DNA of 64,000 nucleotides from Mycoplasma testudinis ATCC 43263 (GCF_000687795.1 NZ_JHXT01000003.1:24072-88071); one strand, 5' to 3'; shown: positions 21,424 to 35,322, numbered from the stretch's first letter. Numbers and translations: made by a program. The notes: generated by a model from the letters alone, not told the origin.

Positions 21424-23421
21424 ATGGAAAATAAAAACGACTTAAGTAATTTAATAGGCAAATATCCACTTTTAAACCAAATTGATAGTTACGCCGATTT
21501 CAAAAAAATTCCCAGTTCTCAATTAACTCAATTAGCCACTGAAGTTCGTAATTTTATTATTGAATTAGCAAAAAACAAAAGTATTCACCTCGGAAGTAAT
21601 TTAGGAGTTGTTGAATTATCGATTGTTTTATGTCGGGTTTTTGATTTAGACAAAAACATTGTATTTTATGATACCGGACATCAAGCTTACGTTCATAAAA
21701 TTTTAACCGGAAGGGCAAAACAAATGCATACCATTCGTGATACGAATGGTTTGTCCGGAATGCAAGATATGAATGAGTCTAAATACGATTTTTATTCAGG
21801 TGGTCATTGTGGGAATTCTTTATCAGTGGCTCAAGGGTTTTGTGAAGCTGATGGAAGTGAAAATGCGTTGATTTCAAATAAATGAAAAAAAGCACTTTTT
21901 CAATTGTTAGAACACGAGATAAATCCTTCTAAAATAAAAAAAATTACCAAGTTTCAAAATAAATTTAAGGTTAAGAAAAAATATATTGTCCCCGTGATTG
22001 GAGATAGTTCCATTTCAAATGGAATTGCTTTAGAAGCATTAAATGATTTAAGTTTTCGAAAAACCCAGCCTATCGTTATTTTGAATGACAACGGGATGTC
22101 AATTTCTAAATCAGTAGGATCATTAGCTAAAGCTGTTTCTAAAATTAGAGTGAACAAACTTGTAACCTTTATCGAAAAAATTCTTTATAAGATTTTGTGA
22201 AACACAGAATTAGGAAAAAAGATTTACCGCTTCATGTACAAAATTTTTCATGGAGTGGGTAAACGAGTTGCGGGAGCAAATATTTTTAGTTCGCTAGGAT
22301 TTCAATATATTGGGCCAATTAATGGTCATAATATTAAAGCTTTAAATAATGCTTTAGAAAAAGCAAAATGATACCAGCAGTTTCAGCCAGTTATTGTTCA
22401 TATAAAAACAATCAAAGGTTTTGGTTTGGATAATGCTATTAAAGATACGATCGGAATGCTTCATAATTCTATTGTTGAAAATGATACAACTAAACTGACA
22501 GGTGAGCATTTGAGCAATTATTTAAACCTACTGATGGCACAAAATAAATCAATTAGAGTGATTAATCCAGCAATGACTTTAAATTCTGGTTTCTTGCAAT
22601 TCAGTTTAGATCATCCGGGTTATTATTTTGATGTTGGAATATCTGAAGAACATGCTTTGAGTTTAGCAAGCGGGATGGCGCTTAAAAAATTATCACCAAT
22701 AGTAATCATTTATTCAACTTTTTTACAACGTGCTTATGATCAATTAATTCACGATTTCGCAAGGCTTAAATTAGGATTAACTCTTTTAATTGACCGTGCC
22801 CAAGTATCGGGTGCTGATGGTAATTCTCATCACGGAATTTTTGATGTCAGTTTACTCAAAACAGTACCATTTACTATTATTAGTGCTCCCTGTGATATTT
22901 ATCAAGCAAAATTACTTTTAAACGATTCGATTTATCATTCAAAAAATGTTATTTATGCAATTCGGTACCCTAAAAAATTACCGGAAACACAATACTCCCA
23001 ACAGCAAAAAACCGAGCTGGAAAATAACATCAAAAATAAAAACTGACAAATGGTTATTCGCAATCAAAATAAAACTAAAAAACTAGTTATAACTTATGGT
23101 AATTGAGTTAATGTTTTTAAAAAGACAATAGGTGACAATAATTATCAAGTAGATTTAATAAACGCTTTATTTGTTCATGGCTACAACGCAAGACAATTAG
23201 AAGCTATCATCAATGATTATGATGAAATTTTAGTTTATGAAGAAATCTATGGGCCCCAAGGGTTATATAGTGACTTGAAGACTGCTGCAAAACCAGGCAA
23301 AATTATTATTGGAAAACACTTCACAAATTTTCCAGGATCTGGAAACAACAATGATATTTATGACGCAAATGGATTAAATGTCAAAAAATGCTTAGAAGAA
23401 TTTTTAAAAGTTAAATCTTAA
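21424..23421 (+). CDS. dxs: 1-deoxy-D-xylulose-5-phosphate synthase
   Basis: DXS condenses pyruvate and glyceraldehyde 3-phosphate using thiamine diphosphate. The product feeds the MEP isoprenoid pathway and thiamine or pyridoxal synthesis. The 665-residue frame, read with TGA as Trp, shows HLGSNLGVVELSIVL, DTGHQAYVHKILTGR, ILNDNGMSIS, VGISEEHALSLASGMAL and DRAQVSGADGNSHHG. Two positions are unusual: the thiamine-binding GDG motif reads GDSSISNG, and GHCGNSLS replaces the common GHSSTSIS. The catalytic His residues and the SEEHA glutamate remain, so activity is plausible. No other MEP-pathway gene lies in this window. Confidence 0.88.
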
Positions 23422-23528
23422 AAAGCAATAAATTTTTTCTAGGCATTTTTTCAGTTTTTTTTTGCTAATAGTAAGGCATTAACTAAAGATATTCGTTTAT
23501 ACGTTAATAGCATCTGCTTAAATAAAAT

Positions 23529-24635
23529 TTAATTATATTTTATCTTCGTTTTTTTCAAGAAAAAATCTAATGTAATTTTGTAAATTTTTTTAAATGCTTG
23601 ATTTACATTTTTTAAAGCAAGTTTTTGCATAATGTTAATATCAAAAAGTTGTCGTTCTTTATCTTTTTTTCTTCCTGGTTCAATTTTATCTGCTACATAA
23701 ATAATTTTATCAAGAACGGTTAATTTTTTTTGAATTGGTTCAGTATGACGATAAACGGCATTCAAAATTGTTTCATTATCAAATAAATAATCATGTTTCA
23801 TAATGTAGTATGCTGCAAAGGGATGAAGGGTTTTGATTGACGTAAATTTTTTAATATTTAGTAAACTTGCATATTTAAGTAAATCATCTTTAGAAAGCTC
23901 TTTGGCTAAATCATGAAACAGACCAGCCACATAAGCTTCATTAGGATTTTTATAGTTACAAGATCTTGCCAAACGTTTAGCAAACCTTGCTGTTCTTAAA
24001 CAATGCTGCCATCGTTCGTTGCTCAAACGTTCTTGAATTCTTTTATTAGCGTAAACGCAATTGTCATTTATATATTTAATAACTAATGGATTCATTCATT
24101 TCTTAATTGATTTTCTTCTTAATGTTGAAGAGCTGATATCAATTAAAGTTTCGCCAATTCTTTGCATTTTGAATTTTTTAACATTTTCATGAACAACAGG
24201 AAAACCGGGACGATCTAAATATATAATTTGACTGTTTTTACTAATTCATTCAGCGTTTTCTCATTTGTCGAAAGTGCTTAAGTGATCAGATCCAATTAGA
24301 CTAAATAATTGATCGTTTTTGAAACGTTTTTTAAAAGCTTTAAGCGTCTTATAAAAATAAGAATTTTTGTTTTTGATTTCGTCCAAACTGATTTTTATCT
24401 TAGAAAATTGTTTAGTTGCTATTTTTATCATCTGAATCCGGTGATAATTCGAGGCATTTATGCGTTTTTTAAAGGGCGATAAATGAGAAACAATTAAATA
24501 TAAAACATCAGCATTTATTGCTTTCAAGGCCATTTGAGCCGATTTTAAATGACCGGCATGAAAGGGATCAAAACTGCCACCATACAACACGATTTTTTTA
24601 GGGATTACGTTTTTTTTCTTATTATATTTTTGCAT
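23529..24635 (-). CDS. nadD: NadD-YqeK fusion: nicotinate-nucleotide adenylyltransferase plus HD-domain hydrolase
   Basis: One 368-residue frame covers both domains once TGA is Trp. Residues 1 to about 190 are NadD, which adenylates nicotinate mononucleotide in NAD synthesis: GGSFDPFHAGHLK is the nucleotidyltransferase signature and ISSSTLRRK the C-terminal motif. The rest is a YqeK-type HD domain (HCLRTARFAKRLA, LFHDLAKE, HPFAAYYI, YVADKIEP), known to hydrolyse Ap4A-type dinucleotides. This fused form is also known in M. pneumoniae relatives (MG240 type, from memory). The start codon overlaps the end of yqeH by 14 bases. The 3' gap to dxs is only about 100 bases and the two genes converge. 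Confidence 0.9.
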
Positions 24636-25776
24636 TGTCAAAAAAGATTGGTTTAATTATCTTATTAGGTATTTCAAGTTTAATTGATTTTATATTTTTT
24701 AAACTAATAATCCCAAGGCCATATAAAACTAAAAAGCATTGTTTTTCTTGAGAAGTAAATCAATACTGATTGAATTCAAGTTTCTCAGAATTAAATTTGT
24801 TGCCAAATAATTTATCGTGATTCAGTTTCAAGCGTTCGCTATTTTTGATAGATGATTTATGTACTTTCAGATTTTGACTAAAATAAAAAGTTGCCGATCC
24901 TTTAGTTGCGTCATTTAATTCAAGTTCGCATCATAACAAATTTTCTCCAATAAATAACTGGTTACTTGTTAATTGAAAGGTTTTTGGTTTAATTGTGTTG
25001 ATTCCAACTATATTTTTTAATTGTTGCATACTCATTAACGACTGGAAAGTATCGTGGCGTTGAACCCCAGGAACATCAATCAAAGTAAAATCTCGAGTTT
25101 TTATTTGTTTTAACCCTTGGGTTGTATTCAAAAATGGACTTGTAACTAACAAGTTGTGATTAATTCTTTCACGTTTTAAAATTCAATTAATAATGCTACT
25201 TTTACCGCTATTTGTAAGTCCAACAAAACAAGCTTTCAAATGATCTTGACTAACTTGATATAAAGCGTTTTGCAATTGTAAGTAGTTAAGGTTCTGTTTA
25301 ACGGATGTAAATATAATTTGACTGTCATCAAGATCTAATTCAAGACGATCGACATATGTAAATAAACGTTTTAATAACAATTCTCAATTTTTTGTAGATA
25401 CGATTAAATCAATTTTAGAAATAACTAAATAAAATGCTTTTGCTTGTTTTGCTAATTGTTTAATTTCCTTTACTTCAAAAGGAATACTAGACAAGTCACA
25501 GACATAAAATAACGCGTTTTTTTCGTATTGAAAATCTTTTAGTGTTGCACTAGCGCTACTTTTTGCAACAGTATCAACTATTTTAGTTTTTCCGTAATGT
25601 TTTATTTGAAAACAACGTTGGCAAAGAATCGCCTTATTAATCACTGGTGTAAATCCGGGATCATTTTGATTTTCACTTAAGATTGCACCACAACCACCAC
25701 ATTTTTTATTAATGGTTTTTATCTCTTTTGTTTTTTGCTGTTTATTTATTTTTTTTGTTGTTTTATAAGATTTCAT
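24622..25776 (-). CDS. yqeH: YqeH-type circularly permuted GTPase
   Basis: YqeH supports assembly of the 30S ribosomal subunit. The 384-residue frame (with TGA as Trp) begins with a basic tail and a treble-clef zinc finger (CGGCG and CQRCF). The GTPase motifs then appear in permuted order: G4 (ISKIDLI), then G1 (GLTNSGKSSIIN) and G3 (DVPG). That order defines the family. The ATG chosen has GGTGGAG just upstream, inside the end of yqeG; GTG or TTG codons 9-12 bases earlier are possible. It is flanked by yqeG and nadD-yqeK, which resembles the Firmicute yqeG-yqeH-nadD-yqeK arrangement. Confidence 0.9.
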
Positions 25777-26368
25777 TTGCTCCACCAATAAAGTCCTCGT
25801 TTAAGACATCAATGTTTAAGAAGTTATTTTGTTCTAACCTTGAATAAATAAAACGTTCTAAAAATAAGCGAATCCGTTTATTCCCTAATTTAGATTCATA
25901 TACAATATCCATTAATGAACTAACTAAAATTGATTTGCACCCTAAACGGTTGGCTGCAAGAATGTCAGTAATTAATTGGTCTCCCATAAAAACAATATCC
26001 GCTGGTGCATAATGATGTTGTTTCATATGTTTTTTAATTTTATTAATTAAAGGTTTTTTTGCGTTGGCAATAAATCCATTAATTAATTCTTGGTTTAATA
26101 GTTTTTCGCTAAATTCTGAAACCCGACGTGTTGAATTATTTGAGACTAATCAAACAGCAATTTTCTGGCTCTTTAAAAGCTTTAAGAAAGCGATAACATT
26201 CTGGGTTGGTTTGCGACTGAAGTGGGGCACTAAAGTATTGTCTAAATCACAATACAAAACCCGAAATCCCTGTTGTTTGAGAGCAAAGATGTTTAATTTT
26301 TCAAAATTAGTTAAATAAATACTAGGACGAAAATAGTTTAAGATCGTACTACGACGGTGTTTCAGCAT
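25763..26368 (-). CDS. yqeG: YqeG-family HAD phosphatase
   Basis: The 201-residue product is a HAD-superfamily phosphatase of the YqeG/PGP-phosphatase type. The nucleophile motif CDLDNTLVP lies near residue 40, motif II is VSNNST just after a TGA-encoded Trp, and motif III-IV is NAKKP plus VFMGDQLITDILAAN. In plants and cyanobacteria, relatives dephosphorylate phosphatidylglycerophosphate; in bacteria the role is less sure. It overlaps parC by 20 bases at its start and yqeH by 14 at its end, so the whole minus-strand block is tightly coupled. Confidence 0.87.
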
Positions 26369-28835
26369 TGTTAAATAAATTATTTGTTTCGTTTATTATA
26401 GTTTCATCTACGATTAATGGTGCATAAACTTGTTGTTTAAAAACAGCACTCATTCGGGAATCAAGATCCATCACGGGAATGATACCGACCTTTACAAAGT
26501 TTAAATTTCCTTCATTATCAGCAATTAAAACAGGTTGGTTTACTTTAGCAATAAATCCATAAGTTATTTTATATGGTTTTGATTTTACTTGTTGCAATAA
26601 CGGTTTCCCCATTGTTGAACGACTTAAACTATCGATATCATGGATTCGAACTCTTTTTGCATTCCCATGACTAGCTAGTAAAGTTAAGTATTCGTTTTTA
26701 TCAGAAACGATGACGCTGCTAATTAAATTATCATCGGGACGTAATTTGATTCCCCTAACACCCATTCCTTTTAAACCGATGGCAGTTACTTCGTCAATAT
26801 TAAAACGAAGGCCATAACCATTTTTAGAAATTAATAAAACTTCGTTTTTTTCGTCGTGAACGTTTTGAACATCAACTAATAAGTCATTTGCTTTTAAACT
26901 CATACAAACACTTGGACGAGTACTTTTAAATGACATAATGTCGTTAACGAAAATCCGTTTGACCATTCCATCTTTACTGGTTAAAAATAAAGTTTCATTT
27001 GTTTCATTTTGATTGGCTTTAATGATTTGACTATAAATAATTTTTTCATTATCACGTAAAGTTGTGATGCTATTGATATGAGCACCTTGTTCTTTTAAAC
27101 GGCTAGGTTTAATTTTATGAACGGGTAATACTAAGAAATTACCATAAATTGTGATTAACAAAAGCCGATCTAAACTATCAGCCGATTGAATGTTTATGAC
27201 ACTATCACCCTCTTTTAGTTTAGCGGTTTTGATCGCTTCAATGGAAACTGTCTTTGGACTACATAATTTCAAATATCCATCACGAGTTACAACAAGAGTG
27301 TTAGTTTTGTTTTCAATCACGTCAGTCGCTTCAATGACAATTTTTTCAACAGCACCTGCTACTTGCGACTTACGGGCATTACCAAAGCGTTTTTTATAAT
27401 TGCGTAAGATATTTTTTAAGTAATTATTACGATGTACTTCATCATCTAATAATGCTTGGAGCTCTTCAATTTGGGCTTGGAGTTCTTTAGATTCATTCAT
27501 CAGTGCTTGAACATCGGTATTAGTTAAGCGATACAAGCGTAATTGGACGATTGCTTCAGCTTGAATTTCGCTTAATTTTAAGGCTGCAATTAGTTTTTCT
27601 TTAGCATCATTTTTATCATTGGCAGAACGAATCAATTTAACTACTTGATCAATAACTGAAGTTGCTTTGATTAAACCAACCACAATTTCTAAACGATGTT
27701 TGGCTTTCTTTAAATCAAAATTGGTACTTTTGATAATGACATCAACAGCATGACTTAAATAACTATCTAAGTAGCCAATTAATCCCATTTGGACTGGTTT
27801 ACGATGATCAATTACAATTGTATTAATGTTGAAATTGATTTGTAATTGGGTTGTTTTGTATAAATATTTTTTAATAGCTTCTGCAGCTTTTTCGTCGCCC
27901 TTATATTCTAAAACGATCCGAATTCCATTTTTATCTGATTCATCGCGAACTTCTTCTAAATATGGTAACTTGTTGTCAACAATAATTTCTTCAATCGAAC
28001 GAATAATTAAGGCTTTATTAGTTTCAAATGGAATTTCACTAATGATTAGTTTATTTTTTCGTTTATCGTTTTCAGGACCAATTTTAGCCCGAATGACTAA
28101 TTTACCGCGACCGGTTTCAAAAGCTTCTTTAATTCCACCATCATCATGAATTATTCCGCCGGTTGGAAAGTCTGGTGCCGGAATAACTTTCATTAAAGAA
28201 TCCAACCGACAGTTAGGCGAATCAATGCGCATAATAATTGCATCTATTAACTCATTTAAATTGTATGGTGGGATATTAGTCGCATAACCTGCAGCAATTC
28301 CAGAAGCTCCGTTCACCATCAAGTTAGGTAATAAACTTGGTAAAACAGTAGGTTCAGTTTCAGCATCATCAAAATTAGGCACAAACTTAACCGTTTCTTT
28401 TTCCAAATTAGCTAACATTTCATATGCAAAGGGTGATAACCTAGCTTCAGTATACCGCATTGCTGCAGGACTATCGCCATCGATTGATCCGTTATTACCT
28501 TGCATATCTATTAAACGAATGTTATTTTTTCATGGTTGACTCATTCGCACCAATGCTTCATAAATTGAAGAATCACCATGCGGGTGGTATTTACCGATAA
28601 CTTCTCCGACCGTACTTGCTGATTTTTTATGCGGACGATCTGGAGTTAAATTTAAACGACTCATCCCGTATAAAATTCGTCGTTGGACCGGTTTAAGTCC
28701 GTCGCGAATATCAGGTAAAGCCCGATCTTGAATGATGTACTTGGCATATTTGGCAAAACTATCAGACATAATTTCGCCAAGAGAACGTTTTCAAATGCGT
28801 TGGAGTTGACTGTCTTTATCTTTTTCGTGAGCCAT
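26349..28835 (-). CDS. parC: DNA topoisomerase IV subunit A
   Basis: ParC cuts and rejoins DNA in topoisomerase IV, which unlinks replicated chromosomes. The 828-residue product starts 22 residues before [19 protein letters not shown]. It shows [34 protein letters not shown], and [20 protein letters not shown] with the active-site Tyr. The KYIIQ and [10 protein letters not shown] forms and NNGSIDGD favour ParC over GyrA. The quinolone-region positions Ser89 and Glu93 are the usual residues. The C-terminal half carries beta-pinwheel repeats. TGA encodes the Trp before KNNIRLI. It starts 3 bases after parE. Confidence 0.93.
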
Positions 28836-28838
28836 ATT

Positions 28839-30806
<1,968 letters not shown>

Positions 30807-30849
30807 TTAAAAATAAAAAAATAATTAGTTGAATTAATAAAAATTCAGA

Positions 30850-31179
30850 CTAACTATTTTTTTTGTGAACTGAACGACTAGTTTCTAAAACCGCTTCAGC
30901 AAAAGCACGAGAAACAACGAACCGAACTCGCTTCTTAGCTGGAATTTTTACTTTTTGTTTAGTAAATGGATTAATTCCATTCCGTGCTTTTACTTTTTGG
31001 ACTTTAAATTTTCCTAAGTCAAATAAGCGAATGATACCACTTGTTTTTAATTCTAATTTTAAAACGTGTTGAATAGCAATCACAACATCTTTAATTGCGT
31101 TACCTTGAATATTAGTTAATGCGCTAATTTGACGAATTAATTCACTTTGCGTCATTGGTTTTTTAGGACTAGCAGCCAT
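30850..31179 (-). CDS. hup: HU-type DNA-binding protein
   Basis: HU-family proteins bend and compact DNA. The 109-residue product has the helical dimer part (TQSELIRQISALTN) and beta-arm region (FKVQKVKARNGINPFTKQKVKIPAKKRVRF), ending in a helix FAEAVLETSR and a short basic tail. The GRNPxT arm motif reads ARNGINPFT. A CGGAG ribosome-binding site precedes the ATG, and a small hairpin lies just upstream of it. A terminator separates the gene from parE, so it is its own unit. Confidence 0.9.
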   Translation of the reverse strand: MAASPKKPMTQSELIRQISALTNIQGNAIKDVVIAIQHVLKLELKTSGIIRLFDLGKFKVQKVKARNGINPFTKQKVKIPAKKRVRFVVSRAFAEAVLETSRSVHKKNS

Positions 31180-31193
31180 ATTTTACTCCGATT

Positions 31194-31212
31194 CTATCAG
31201 ATTTTCTGATAG
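31194..31212 (-). promoter_or_regulatory. Hairpin in the hup leader
   Basis: CTATCAG and CTGATAG form a 7-bp perfect stem around 5 bases, ending only a few bases before the hup ribosome-binding site. It could affect translation or mRNA stability, or be a protein-binding palindrome. Confidence 0.45.
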
Positions 31213-31331
31213 CGTTATTTCTTAAATTCATTTAAAATATTTTAAATTGTTTTATTTAAAAATAGCATATTTTCGTTAAGTTTTCCACAAAAAAGGCTTA
31301 TTTTGTGCATAATTTTGGTTTTTTTAGAATT

Positions 31332-32144
31332 TTAAGTTCATTCTTGGCGTGTCTTTTTTTGAAAACTGTATTGAAAGTCCTTTACAAAATATTGCTCTAC
31401 TAACTTAAAATTTGACGCCGGTTTTTTAAACATTCCATAAATTAATAACGTTATTGCAATTTTTGAAAGATAATCACTATATGTAAAATAATAATTTTTA
31501 GTTTGGTTTTTTTCTTGCTTAGTTTCAATTCTTTTAAGCCGTGAGCGATACAAACTTAAAGTTAAATCAAACGAGCGATTAATTCTTCCACCAAGATTTC
31601 TAAACGCATCATGTCAAGCTATTAAATCTATTGGTTTAGCATTTTGAATTTGATTAAATCATTCGTTTAAAAAAATATCATTCACATTTTTGATTGAAAG
31701 ATAAAGATCATAAATCATAAAACCAACTCAAATTAAAACACTAATAATATAAAAAACGAAGTACGTAACAAACCGGTTGATCACAATCAGATAAACAGCA
31801 TTTAATATAAGGTTGGAAAAATTTTGATCATATCCATTAGGCTGATTAACTTTGACTTTGATTTGATTAAAAATTTCATACATTTGTTTAAATTGCGTCC
31901 CACATAAAATTCCGAAAAAAACCGAGACGAAAATAAGTAAAAAAAACTTTCTTAAAACAATTGTTGTAACTGATAAATGATTAATTAAAAAAATGGTTGT
32001 ATGTTTTTTGATGAAGCGAATATAAACATACCGAAAGACTAAAGTTGCAATTAATAAAAGAAAGATTCCGATGTCAAAAGGAATTATCCCAACATAATTC
32101 TTGATGGAAAATAAATCGTATTGTTGTAATTCTTGTTCAAGCAC
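31332..32144 (-). CDS. Multi-pass membrane protein downstream of the riboflavin genes (copy B)
   Basis: I do not recognise this 270-residue protein. It has about four membrane segments in the first 150 residues (FDIGIFLLLIATLVF, FFLLIFVSVFFGILC, LILNAVYLIVINRF, YFVFYIISVLIWVGF), then a soluble C-terminal half with DAFRNLGGRINRSFDLTLSLY. The start is GTG with AAAGG upstream; no good ATG is nearer. Its C-terminal region resembles that of the gene just upstream, so the two look like diverged tandem paralogs. It starts 30 bases after that gene and may be transcribed from the riboswitch promoter. A flavin-related role is possible only by context. Confidence 0.6.
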
Positions 32145-32174
32145 TATTAGTTAACCTTTAATTAAAATTTAATA

Positions 32175-32939
32175 TTACATAAATTCATTTAAATAATAAC
32201 GCACTAAATTTAACCCAAATTCATAAAAATGGGTAGCCGTTTTTTGATTTTTCAAATTAAATGACTTTCAGGTGAATAAAAAATAAGTAGTCGCAAAATA
32301 AATGTGTTTATAATCTGTTTTCTTTTGTATCATCAATTTCATTAAACGGTATTGAAAATTATTAGCAATTCTTGTATCAAAAGCACTTTGATATTCACTT
32401 CCAATTACCTTATAAGCTTTTAAAACTTCTTCCCAATTTAAATCATATAGTTCACGCTTAAAGTTGTTAATAAACTCATTGGTTACTTTTGTTTTAACCA
32501 AAACTAAATTGAAAATAAGAAAAACAGAAGTTAACAAAACCAAAACAAGGTTGATGGCTATTGACGCATACAAATGAACGTTAGCATAACGAAATAGTTC
32601 ATTCTTTAAAATCGTAAAATCATCACCGTTAATTATTGGGTGTTGATTTTGAATACTAATAACAGGATCACCCCGTGAACTAACCAAATACCCACCCAAT
32701 AATCAAACCGATACAAAACCAATTACAACAGCTGTAAAAAATGGCCATTGCATCCATTTAATGATTGATCCACTGTCGTAATAAAATCTACGGTTTCCAT
32801 ATTTTTCATAAATCCGGTAAATAATATAGCTGATGAAAATTAAATAACTAATCGTTAGGATTGTTGCAAATCAAAAGGTTCCATCGACTTGAGAATACAA
32901 ATTGACTCCAGGAATCTTTTCTAAAACTTGTGCTAACAT
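32175..32939 (-). CDS. Multi-pass membrane protein downstream of ribH (copy A)
   Basis: I do not recognise this 254-residue protein. It has about four hydrophobic segments: one near residue 25-45 (FWFATILTISYLIFI), one near 75-90 (FFTAVVIGFVSVWLLGG), and a pair near 140-165 (LYASIAINLVLVLLTSVFLIF). A soluble C-terminal half follows. It starts 25 bases after ribH, so it probably belongs to the same operon. It is unlike RibU or other known riboflavin carriers. With the next gene it forms a likely paralogous pair, and both end in a segment with aromatic and Asn/Phe-rich helices. TGA encodes several Trp residues. Confidence 0.6.
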
Positions 32940-32964
32940 TTATCACTCGTTTTAAAATCAATGT

Positions 32965-33435
32965 TTATTTATCGATTGTTCTTAATAAATTAATCATTTC
33001 GATTGCGCCTTGAGCACTTTCGTAACCTTTGTTACCGGCTTTAGTACCCGCGCGCTCAATAGCTTGTTCAATGGTTTCAGTTGTTAAAACGCCAAACATT
33101 ACAGGAATTAAATTGTTTAAAGCAACATTGGCAATTCCTTTAGAAACTTCGCTGCAAACATAATCATAATGACTAGTACTGCCGCGAATCACTGCTCCCA
33201 AGCAAATAATTGCATCATACTTTTTTGATTTAGCAACCTTTGCAGCTACTAGTGGAATTTCAAATGCTCCAGGAACCCAAAGAATATGAATATCTTTTTC
33301 AGCTACTTCGTGGCGTTTTAAATTGTCTAAAGCGCCTTCTAAAAGCTTGCTAGTGATAAAGTCGTTAAAGCGTGCAACTACAATTGCGATTTTAATGTTT
33401 TTGGTATTAAATGTACCTTCGTAAATTTTCATCAT
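32965..33435 (-). CDS. ribH: 6,7-dimethyl-8-ribityllumazine synthase
   Basis: Lumazine synthase joins the RibD product and 3,4-dihydroxy-2-butanone 4-phosphate to form lumazine, the direct precursor of riboflavin. The 156-residue product has [17 protein letters not shown], the substrate motif [12 protein letters not shown], the phosphate-binding [14 protein letters not shown] and GVLTTE, then a conserved AIERAG region. Length is normal. AAAGGAG precedes two adjacent ATGs. The gene starts just beyond the ribBA stop, with no gap, so translation is coupled. Confidence 0.95.
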   Translation of the reverse strand: MMKIYEGTFNTKNIKIAIVVARFNDFITSKLLEGALDNLKRHEVAEKDIHILWVPGAFEIPLVAAKVAKSKKYDAIICLGAVIRGSTSHYDYVCSEVSKGIANVALNNLIPVMFGVLTTETIEQAIERAGTKAGNKGYESAQGAIEMINLLRTIDK

Positions 33436-33436
33436 T

Positions 33437-34645
33437 TTATAATTTCTCCTTTAAGTTTAAAATGTGTCCCATTTTTTTCTTTTTCGTTTTTAAATATGCG
33501 TGATCATTCTGGTTTGGTTTAATTTCAATTGGTAAACGTTTAATGATTTTTAAACCATAATCTTGCAATTGATAAATTTTATCAGGATTATTAGTTAATA
33601 AACGCATTGTTTTAATACCTAAATCCCTTAAAATTTGTGCGCCGATATAATAATCACGCATATCGCCTTTAAATCCTAATGCTTCGTTAGCTTGTAATGT
33701 ATCAAGACCTTTATCTTGCAATTGGTAAGCTTTTAATTTGTTAATTAAACCAATTCCCCGACCTTCTTGGCGCATGTAAAGTAGAACACCACTTTGGTTT
33801 TTTTCAATAATTTGCATTGCGGTTTCGAATTGATCTTTACAATCACAGCGTAAGGAATTAAAGACTTCACCTGTTAAACATTCAGAGTGTACCCGACATA
33901 AAATATTGTTGCCTTTTGTAATATCACCCTTAATTAAAGCTACGTGGTGTTCATCATTAATTTTATTAACATAAGCTTTAGCAATAAAATTGCCAAATTT
34001 TGTTGGTAATTTAACAGTCGCTACACATTCAACTAAACAGTCCTTGATTTTCCGATATTCTTGAATTTCTTTAATTGATAAATATGGGATTTGATATTTT
34101 TTAGCAAATTCTTTTAATTGTTTGCCGCGCATCATAGTGCCATCTTGTGCCATAATTTCACAACATAAACCGCATTGTTTTAAACCAGCTAATTTCATTA
34201 AATCAACAGTTGCTTCAGTATGACCATTACGAATTAACACGCCTCCTTCTTTAGCAACTAAAGGAAACATATGACCAGGACGCCGAAAATCAATGGCTTT
34301 AGTTTTTGAATCTACACACATTCGGGCTGTCAATCCACGTTCTTGTGCTGAAATTCCGGTGGTAGTAGAAATATAATCTACTGATACTGTGAAAGCAGTC
34401 TGGTGATTATCAGTATTATTTTTAACCATCGGGGTGAATTGTAATTCGGTGGCGATAGTTTGAGACATTGGCATGCAAATTAAACCTTTAGCATGAGTTG
34501 CCATAAAATTGACGTTAGCAGTTGTTGCGTATTGTGCTGCACAAATCAAGTCCCCTTCATTTTCGCGGTCTTCGTCATCAACTACTAGAATTAATTTCCC
34601 TTTTTTAAGTGCTTTTAAAGCATTTTCAACAGCGCTAAATTTCAT
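33437..34645 (-). CDS. ribBA: Bifunctional RibBA: DHBP synthase and GTP cyclohydrolase II
   Basis: This 402-residue enzyme starts both branches of riboflavin synthesis. The N-terminal half makes 3,4-dihydroxy-2-butanone 4-phosphate from ribulose 5-phosphate: [16 protein letters not shown] is the catalytic acidic loop and [13 protein letters not shown] is conserved. The C-terminal half (from about residue 205) is GTP cyclohydrolase [21 protein letters not shown] supplies the zinc Cys residues, and [12 protein letters not shown] and TNNPDKI follow. An AAAAGGAGC ribosome-binding site is present. All key motifs look intact. It lies 14 bases after ribE in the riboswitch-controlled operon. Confidence 0.96.
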   Translation of the reverse strand: MKFSAVENALKALKKGKLILVVDDEDRENEGDLICAAQYATTANVNFMATHAKGLICMPMSQTIATELQFTPMVKNNTDNHQTAFTVSVDYISTTTGISAQERGLTARMCVDSKTKAIDFRRPGHMFPLVAKEGGVLIRNGHTEATVDLMKLAGLKQCGLCCEIMAQDGTMMRGKQLKEFAKKYQIPYLSIKEIQEYRKIKDCLVECVATVKLPTKFGNFIAKAYVNKINDEHHVALIKGDITKGNNILCRVHSECLTGEVFNSLRCDCKDQFETAMQIIEKNQSGVLLYMRQEGRGIGLINKLKAYQLQDKGLDTLQANEALGFKGDMRDYYIGAQILRDLGIKTMRLLTNNPDKIYQLQDYGLKIIKRLPIEIKPNQNDHAYLKTKKKKMGHILNLKEKL

Positions 34646-34659
34646 TTTAGATGCTCCTT

Positions 34660-35322
34660 TTAATAACCGTGTTTTTGTAAAAAATCTTTTGTCACTTTTT
34701 GTGATTTTGTTTCTTTAGAATCAATTTCAACAGTTTTTGAAAACAATAATTTTTCAACATACTTTCCAATCAAATCATTTTCTAAATTAACTAAATCTTT
34801 TACTTTTTTAGTGTGTAAATTAGTATTTGAAAGAGTGTGAGGAATTAGTGAAACACTAAAGTCTGAAGTACTAACCTTAGCAACAGTTAAACTAATTCCA
34901 TCAATGGTAATTGAACCTTTTTCTATAATATATTTAAGAATTGAAGGTTCACAAGTGATTGTTAATCAAACTGCATTTGCGTCTTTTTTAATTTTTGAGA
35001 TTAGCCCAGTCCCATCAACGTGTCCTGCCACCATGTGACCACCTAAACGGGCATTCATTTGCATGGCCCGTTCCAAATTAACTAAACTTCCAATTTTAAG
35101 TGTTTGAAAAGATGAACGATTAACAGTTTCATTCATCACGTCAGCACTAAATTCATTCGTCTTAAAATGAGTGACTGTTAAACATGTACCATTAACAGCA
35201 ATACTATCACCAATTTTAGTATCAGCCAAAACTTTAATAGCACTAACTACTAATCCGGTTTGATCGCCTTTTTTAGTGATCGATTTAATTTTTCCTACTT
35301 CTTCAATAATTCCGGTGAACAT
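34660..35322 (-). CDS. ribE: Riboflavin synthase alpha chain
   Basis: Riboflavin synthase dismutates two lumazine molecules into riboflavin. The 220-residue product has the two lumazine-binding repeats of the family. The first opens [12 protein letters not shown] and contains [13 protein letters not shown], then [12 protein letters not shown]. The second, after a TGA-encoded Trp, contains [14 protein letters not shown] and the ending [10 protein letters not shown]. Length is standard. The start overlaps the end of ribD by 28 bases, which indicates coupled translation. The symbol ribE follows Bacillus-type usage (ribC in E. coli). Confidence 0.95.
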
